From JBCBCP01 sp039817385 (GTDB lineage Bacteria > Pseudomonadota > Alphaproteobacteria > Rhodobacterales > Rhodobacteraceae), in NCBI GenBank assembly GCA_039817385.1, contig JBCBVY010000003.1:1-64000 (forward strand): a DNA stretch of 64,000 nt, in the 5' to 3' direction. Made by a program: the position numbers and the translations under genes. Below, in pieces: positions 59,935 through 64,000 of this stretch; within the stretch, counting starts at the first letter, position 1; each line of letters opens with the position of its first letter. The notes under the pieces are model-generated. The model was not told the DNA's origin, did not search any database, and was given only the letters and a program-made list of their open reading frames with translations.

Positions 59935-60024
59935 ATGACATCTTCACCGTTTCGCTCGGTTGCCTTTGCGCTGTTGCTCGCGCTGATGCTGGGCGTGTGC
60001 TCCGGCCTGATCGGAGGTCTGTGA
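59935..60024 (+). CDS. 29-residue membrane peptide heading the XpaC-TelA operon
   Basis: The product starts MTSSPFRSVAFALLLALMLG and ends VCSGLIGGL, a single hydrophobic helix. AGGGGG lies 5 bases before the ATG. Its TGA overlaps the ATG of the XpaC-like gene (TGATG), and GGAGG within its own end serves as the next ribosome-binding site. Coupling and codon use argue for a real gene. It may be a membrane partner of XpaC or a leader that sets XpaC translation. Confidence 0.55.
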   Translation: MTSSPFRSVAFALLLALMLGVCSGLIGGL

Positions 60025-60917
60025 TGGCCAAGCGCTTTGGCGGCAAGTACAGCCCCGACGGGCAGATGGAAACACACCAGCCCGGCGCCTATGACGGCGC
60101 GCAGGTCGATCCGGTTGGTTTCCGCGCCAACGCGATGTTCCTGCCGCCGGTGGTTCTGGCCGCGCTTTCCATTAATGACGGCGCGCTGGGCCTTGCTGCG
60201 GGGCTGGGCGGCGCGGGCCTTCTGACGCTGGGCGCATGGCTCTTGCGCGGGGGGCTGCAGGCGGAAATGGCCTACGCGTCCCGCAAGGTCGCCCGCCGCC
60301 CTGCCCTGCCGCGCAAGCTGCTTGCGGCCGCGCTCGCGGGTCTTGGCATCTCCGCCGCCGCATGGCGGGTGGAGCCGGGGCTGATCGCGCCCATCGTCTT
60401 TGGCGTCGCCACGACCGGCCTGCACCTTGCCGCCTTTGGCATCGACCCGATGAAGGACAAGGGCATGGAGGGCATCGACACTTTTCAGCAGGACCGCGTC
60501 GCGCGCGTGGTGGACGAGGCCGAAGCCTACCTTGCGGAGATGTCGGATGCCCTGCTGCGCGCCCGCGACCGGGAGATAGAAAGCAAGCTGGAGCGGTTCC
60601 AGACCACCGCCCGGGCCCTCATTCGCAGTGTGGAGGAAGACCCGCGCGACCTGACCGCTGCCCGCAAATACCTCGGCGTCTACCTAATGGGCGCGCGCGA
60701 TGCGACGGTCAAATTCGCCGATATCTACGCGCGGAACCGCGACGCGCAGGCCCGCGCCGATTACGACGAATTGCTGGACGATCTGACCCAGAACTTTGCC
60801 GCGCGCACCACCAAGCTGCTCGACGGCGACCGCACCGACCTCACCGTAGAAATCGACGTGCTCCGCAGCCGCTTGGAGCGCGAAGGGGTGCGCATCGCAC
60901 GCCCGGACCCAGACTGA
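60024..60917 (+). CDS. XpaC-like protein (5-bromo-4-chloroindolyl phosphate hydrolysis family)
   Basis: 297 residues. The N-terminus is soluble (MAKRFGGKYSPDG..), two or three membrane helices follow (about 38-70 and 90-135), and the rest is a long helical coiled region (VARVVDEAEAYLAEMSDALL, RDREIESKLERFQTTARALI, TKLLDGDRTDLTVEIDVLRS). The family name comes from a Bacillus phenotype; a hydrolase motif is not visible. In Bacillus subtilis xpaC lies beside the TelA homologue yaaN, and the same pairing is seen here. Confidence 0.85.
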   Translation: MAKRFGGKYSPDGQMETHQPGAYDGAQVDPVGFRANAMFLPPVVLAALSINDGALGLAAGLGGAGLLTLGAWLLRGGLQAEMAYASRKVARRPALPRKLLAAALAGLGISAAAWRVEPGLIAPIVFGVATTGLHLAAFGIDPMKDKGMEGIDTFQQDRVARVVDEAEAYLAEMSDALLRARDREIESKLERFQTTARALIRSVEEDPRDLTAARKYLGVYLMGARDATVKFADIYARNRDAQARADYDELLDDLTQNFAARTTKLLDGDRTDLTVEIDVLRSRLEREGVRIARPDPD

Positions 60918-60933
60918 ACAAACGGAGCTTTCC

Positions 60934-62130
60934 ATGTCTGAAACAGTTCGCCAAAAGGCCGAAGCCAGCCTCGCCATGATCGAGGAAGTCACCGCCGTCA
61001 CCCTGGCCGAGCCCGCAGATGCTGGTGCCATCGTGCCGCTGACCGAGGCGGAGCCGGCCACATCTGCGGAGATCCGCAGCCGGATGGACGAGATCGACAT
61101 GGAAGACACGCAGTCCATCGTCTCCTTCGGCTCCGCGGCGCAGGCCGAGCTTCAGGAAATCTCTCAGGCGATGCTCACGGACGTGCGCAACAAGGATGTC
61201 GGCCCCGCGGGCGACAGCCTGCGCAGCATCGTGACCACGATCCGCGGCTTTTCGGTGTCCGAGCTGGACGTGCGCCGCGAGCGCAGCTGGTGGGAAAAGC
61301 TGATCGGGCGGGCCGCGCCCTTCGCCAAGTTCACCGCAAAGTTCGAGACCGTGCAGGGCCAGATCGACAAGATCACCGACAACCTTCTGGGCCACGAACA
61401 CACGCTGCTGAAGGACATCAAGTCGCTCGACCTGCTGTACGAAAAGACGCTGCAATTCTACGACGAGCTGGCGCTTTATATTGCCGCCGGTGAGGAAAAG
61501 CTGCGCGTGCTGGACGAGGGCGACATCCCCGCGAAGGAGGCCGAGGTGCAGGCCGCGCCCGAGGGTGAGCAGGTGATGAAAGCGCAAGAGCTGCGCGATC
61601 TGCGCGCCGCGCGCGACGATCTGGAGCGCCGGGTGCACGACCTGAAGCTGACGCGGCAGGTCACAATGCAATCGCTGCCCTCCATCCGTCTTGTGCAGGA
61701 GAACGACAAGAGCCTTGTGACCAAGATCAACTCGACCCTCGTGAACACCGTGCCGCTGTGGGAGACGCAGCTGGCGCAGGCCGTCACCATCCAGCGCAGC
61801 GCCGAGGCCGCCGCCGCCGTGCGCGACGCCAATGACCTGACGAACGAGCTGCTGACGGCCAACGCCGCCAACCTGCGCGACAGCAACAAGATGATCCGCG
61901 AAGAGATGGAGCGCGGCGTCTTTGACATCGAAGCCGTGCGCAAGGCCAACGAAGACCTGATCGGCACCATCGAGGACAGCCTTCAGATCGCCGATGAGGG
62001 CAAGGCCAAGCGCGCCGCGGCCGAGGCCGAGCTAAAGAAGATGGAGGCCGAGCTGCGCGATACGCTGGCCGCGGCGAAGTCCCGGCGCGACGGGGTGGGC
62101 GACACCGCCGGGACCGCTGTGCCGTCTTGA
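60934..62130 (+). CDS. telA: Toxic anion resistance (TelA family) protein
   Basis: 398 residues, largely helical and soluble. TelA signatures are LRSIVTTIRGFSVSELDVRR, FAKFTAKFETVQGQIDKITD, DIKSLDLLYEKTLQFYDELA and the C-terminal IDTEAVRKANEDLI-like FDIEAVRKANEDLIGTIEDS. TelA proteins are linked to tellurite and cell-envelope-stress tolerance; the biochemistry is unsolved. It is 16 bases after the XpaC-like gene, with GGAG before ATG. The XpaC-TelA pair probably forms one membrane-associated complex. Confidence 0.93.
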   Translation: MSETVRQKAEASLAMIEEVTAVTLAEPADAGAIVPLTEAEPATSAEIRSRMDEIDMEDTQSIVSFGSAAQAELQEISQAMLTDVRNKDVGPAGDSLRSIVTTIRGFSVSELDVRRERSWWEKLIGRAAPFAKFTAKFETVQGQIDKITDNLLGHEHTLLKDIKSLDLLYEKTLQFYDELALYIAAGEEKLRVLDEGDIPAKEAEVQAAPEGEQVMKAQELRDLRAARDDLERRVHDLKLTRQVTMQSLPSIRLVQENDKSLVTKINSTLVNTVPLWETQLAQAVTIQRSAEAAAAVRDANDLTNELLTANAANLRDSNKMIREEMERGVFDIEAVRKANEDLIGTIEDSLQIADEGKAKRAAAEAELKKMEAELRDTLAAAKSRRDGVGDTAGTAVPS

Positions 62131-62147
62131 GGCCCGCGCGCCGGAAT

Positions 62148-63077
62148 ATGCGCCTTGGCCTTGGTCTGGCCGCTGCCCTCGTGGTGGCGGCTTGCGACAT
62201 GGTCGCCCCGGTTGAGCCTGTCCTGACGCCCCGCGCGCGGCCCGCCCCGCAAGCTGCCACGCCGGCGCCGCCCGCGGTGCGGCCCACGTCGGAGGCCAGC
62301 GCGCGGCTCAGGGCCTACTTTACCTCCGTTCAGCGCGCGCAGCTGACGCAAGGGTTGCTGCGGCAAGATGGCGGCGGGGTGGACACGCCCTTTTCGGCCG
62401 ACATGCTGGCGCGCAATTTCCGGCGCATTGCGTTCTTTTCCGAATATGGCAGCTCTGTTGGGGTGTCAGGCCGCTTGCGCCGCTATGAGGACCCGGTGCG
62501 GATGCAGGTCATCCACGGCGCGGCCATGCCGCCCTCCGAGCGGGCGCAGGCCGACCGCGATGTTGCCGCCTATGCGGCGCGTCTGGCCCGGGCGACGGGG
62601 CACCCGATATCGGTCGGGCGAGACCCGAATTTCCTTGTCTACTTCGTGTCCGAAGACGACCGGCGCGAGACGATCCTTGGCACCGCGCCCGATCTGCTGG
62701 GGCTGGATGAACGCAACCTGCGCCCGATCCTCGATCTGGGCGAGGATATATATTGCGCCGTGATCAGCTACCGGGCCGCGGACAATCAGGCCGCCTACGG
62801 CGCCTCTGTCGCGGTGATCCGGTCCGAAAACCCCGACCTGCTGCGCCTGTCGTGCATTCACGAGGAACTGGCGCAGGGGCTGGGTCTGGCCAATGACAGC
62901 CCCAACGCCCGCCCGTCGATCTTTAACGATGACGACGAATTTGCCCTGCTGACCCGCCATGACGAATTGCTGCTGCAAATCCTCTATGATGACCGCCTGA
63001 AGACGGGCATGACCCTGCCGGAGGCGGAACCGGTCGTGCGCATCCTCGCGCGCGATGTGCTGGGGCAGGAGCTGTAG
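62148..63077 (+). CDS. DUF2927 lipoprotein
   Basis: 309 residues. Lipobox VVAAC (about 13-17) directs lipidation, then a Pro-rich linker, then the DUF2927 domain: FRRIAFFSEYGS, RYEDPVRMQVIHG, NFLVYFVSEDDRRE and LSCIHEELAQGLGLANDSPN. The HEExxQ-like motif resembles those of zinc proteases, and a catalytic role is possible. I start at ATG 62148, since a TTG at 62127 would overlap telA. Part of the XpaC-TelA unit. Confidence 0.85.
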   Translation: MRLGLGLAAALVVAACDMVAPVEPVLTPRARPAPQAATPAPPAVRPTSEASARLRAYFTSVQRAQLTQGLLRQDGGGVDTPFSADMLARNFRRIAFFSEYGSSVGVSGRLRRYEDPVRMQVIHGAAMPPSERAQADRDVAAYAARLARATGHPISVGRDPNFLVYFVSEDDRRETILGTAPDLLGLDERNLRPILDLGEDIYCAVISYRAADNQAAYGASVAVIRSENPDLLRLSCIHEELAQGLGLANDSPNARPSIFNDDDEFALLTRHDELLLQILYDDRLKTGMTLPEAEPVVRILARDVLGQEL

Positions 63078-63079
63078 CG

Positions 63080-63697
63080 ATGCGCGGGAAGGGCCTTTGG
63101 AACCTCATGGCGCGCCGCTACGCGCGGCAGGCAATCGCGGACGAGGCCGCCTACCAGCGCAAGCTGGAGATGACGCAGGCGCACCTGCGCCCCGATATGC
63201 GCGTGCTTGAGCTGGGCTGCGGCACAGGTTCGACCGCACTGGCTCACGCGCCCTTCGTGTCGCAGATCGAGGCGACGGATTACGCCCAGAACATGATCGA
63301 TATCGCCAAAGAAAAGCGCGCCGCTGCGGGCGTCGGCAATGTCCGCTTTTCCGTCGGCAGCGCGGAGGCGCCCGATTTCGCCCCCGCCAGCTTTGACGCG
63401 GTGCTGGCGCTGAACCTTTTGCACCTGCTCGAGGAGCCCGAGGCCGCCATCGCCTCCTGTCGCAAGCTGCTGCGCCCCGGCGGCGTGTTCGTGACCAGCA
63501 CGTTTCCCCTTGCGGACCGGGCCGCGTGGCTGCGCCGTTTGCGCTGGATCCTGCCCGTCACGCTGAGCTTCTTTGACGACAAGATGCTGCATGACATGAT
63601 CACGGCGGGCGGCTTCACCATCACGGAAAGCTGGACGCCAGACGCTGCGGCGGCCACATTCATTATCGCTCACGCAGACCAAACGGAGGCCACATGA
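63080..63697 (+). CDS. Class I SAM-dependent methyltransferase
   Basis: 205 residues. Motif I VLELGCGTGSTAL (about 39-51), then IEATDYAQNMIDIAKEKRAA (motif II acidic residue) and FDAVLALNLLHLLEEPEAAI (motif IV), and LLRPGGVFVTSTFPLADRAA. It methylates an unknown small molecule or lipid. The substrate could relate to the envelope function of its neighbours. It follows the DUF2927 gene by two bases and overlaps the next gene by four. Confidence 0.87.
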   Translation: MRGKGLWNLMARRYARQAIADEAAYQRKLEMTQAHLRPDMRVLELGCGTGSTALAHAPFVSQIEATDYAQNMIDIAKEKRAAAGVGNVRFSVGSAEAPDFAPASFDAVLALNLLHLLEEPEAAIASCRKLLRPGGVFVTSTFPLADRAAWLRRLRWILPVTLSFFDDKMLHDMITAGGFTITESWTPDAAAATFIIAHADQTEAT

Positions 63698-64000
63698 GCA
63701 TCTTCGACTTTCTCTCGGGCCAGTTCATCGACGTTATTCATTGGACCGACGACACCCGCGACACGATGGTCTGGCGGTTCGAGCGGCAGGGCCATGAAAT
63801 CAAGTACGGCGCAAAGCTGACCGTGCGCGAGGGGCAGGCCGCGGTGTTCGTGCATGAGGGACAGCTGGCAGACGTCTTTACCCCCGGTCTCTACATGCTT
63901 GAGACCAACAACATGCCCATCATGACGTCGCTTCAGCACTGGGATCACGGCTTCAAAAGCCCCTTCAAGTCAGAGATTTACTACGTCAACACCACGCGCT
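63694..64000 (+). CDS. SPFH-domain protein, 5' part only
   Basis: The first 102 residues are visible before the window edge. The N-terminus MSIFDFLSGQFIDVIHWTDD..MVWRFERQGHEIKYGAKL is typical of YdjI-type SPFH proteins, and VREGQAAVFVHEGQLADVFT is the strand-rich start of the SPFH domain. Such proteins scaffold lipid domains at stressed membranes, and YdjI partners in Bacillus are stress-linked. ATGA overlap with the methyltransferase puts it in the XpaC-TelA unit. Confidence 0.88.
   Translation, partial: MSIFDFLSGQFIDVIHWTDDTRDTMVWRFERQGHEIKYGAKLTVREGQAAVFVHEGQLADVFTPGLYMLETNNMPIMTSLQHWDHGFKSPFKSEIYYVNTTR

Noticed and set aside
1..64000. CRISPR arrays, tRNA or rRNA genes, transposases, integrases or phage genes
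   Set aside because: I looked for regular direct repeats with spacers, the tRNA T-arm pattern GGTTCRANTCC with acceptor pairing, and transposase-like proteins, and found none convincing.

Overview
The window looks like a chromosomal segment of a marine alphaproteobacterium of the Rhodobacteraceae (Roseobacter group). This inference rests on the very high GC content, a PccR/ScfR-type propionate regulator next to pccB, a betICBA choline-sulfate operon, a DUF1127 protein, many overlapping ATGA/TGATG gene junctions and scattered intergenic REP-like repeats. I see no IS element, prophage, CRISPR array, tRNA or rRNA. Nearly all of the sequence is vertically inherited-looking housekeeping and catabolic genes, with small lineage-specific genes between them.

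Layout. 0.4-6.1 kb (+): an AI-2E family permease, an Hda-like DnaA-family ATPase, polyphosphate kinase and an exopolyphosphatase-type Ppx/GppA protein. 6.2-12.3 kb (-): a secreted small protein, an endonuclease/exonuclease/phosphatase protein, a TerB-DnaJ protein, a GNAT and a VOC-fold protein, then methylmalonyl-CoA mutase and a sulfotransferase-like protein. 12.5-22.5 kb: the propionyl-CoA carboxylase locus. pccB heads a chain of coupled small genes that leads toward pccA, and the regulator pccR lies beyond a divergent MFS exporter. TTTGCAAA-like sites sit upstream of both pccB and pccR. 22.5-25.2 kb: a secreted helical protein, an enolase-superfamily enzyme and a secreted nuclease. 25.2-30.7 kb (-): betI-betC-betB-betA with a palindrome in front of betI; together these convert choline-O-sulfate to glycine betaine.

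30.7-45.8 kb is rich in transporters (two EamA exporters, two SLC13/TrkA_C permeases, a bile-acid-symporter-type carrier, MgtE), with YebC, a glutathionyl-hydroquinone reductase, a flavoprotein dehydrogenase, a YmdB-like phosphodiesterase and 5-formyl-THF cyclo-ligase between them. 45.8-49.4 kb holds two purine-type deaminases facing each other and an inositol-phosphatase-family enzyme. 49.4-53.6 kb has two regulators, DUF1127, a Bax-inhibitor-1 protein, a GNAT, a possible small RNA, rpmG and the RNase P RNA gene, whose P3 arm is enlarged. 53.7-59.8 kb carries a cell-wall amidase with an overlapping excalibur-type lipoprotein, gatCA, a ceramidase-family membrane protein, a UPF0173 hydrolase, tadA and an RsuA/RluB-type pseudouridine synthase.

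59.9-64.0 kb (+) is a tightly packed unit: a 29-residue membrane peptide, an XpaC-like protein, a TelA-like protein, a DUF2927 lipoprotein, a methyltransferase and an SPFH-domain protein cut by the window edge. This looks like a membrane-stress module and is the best candidate here for a poorly described system.
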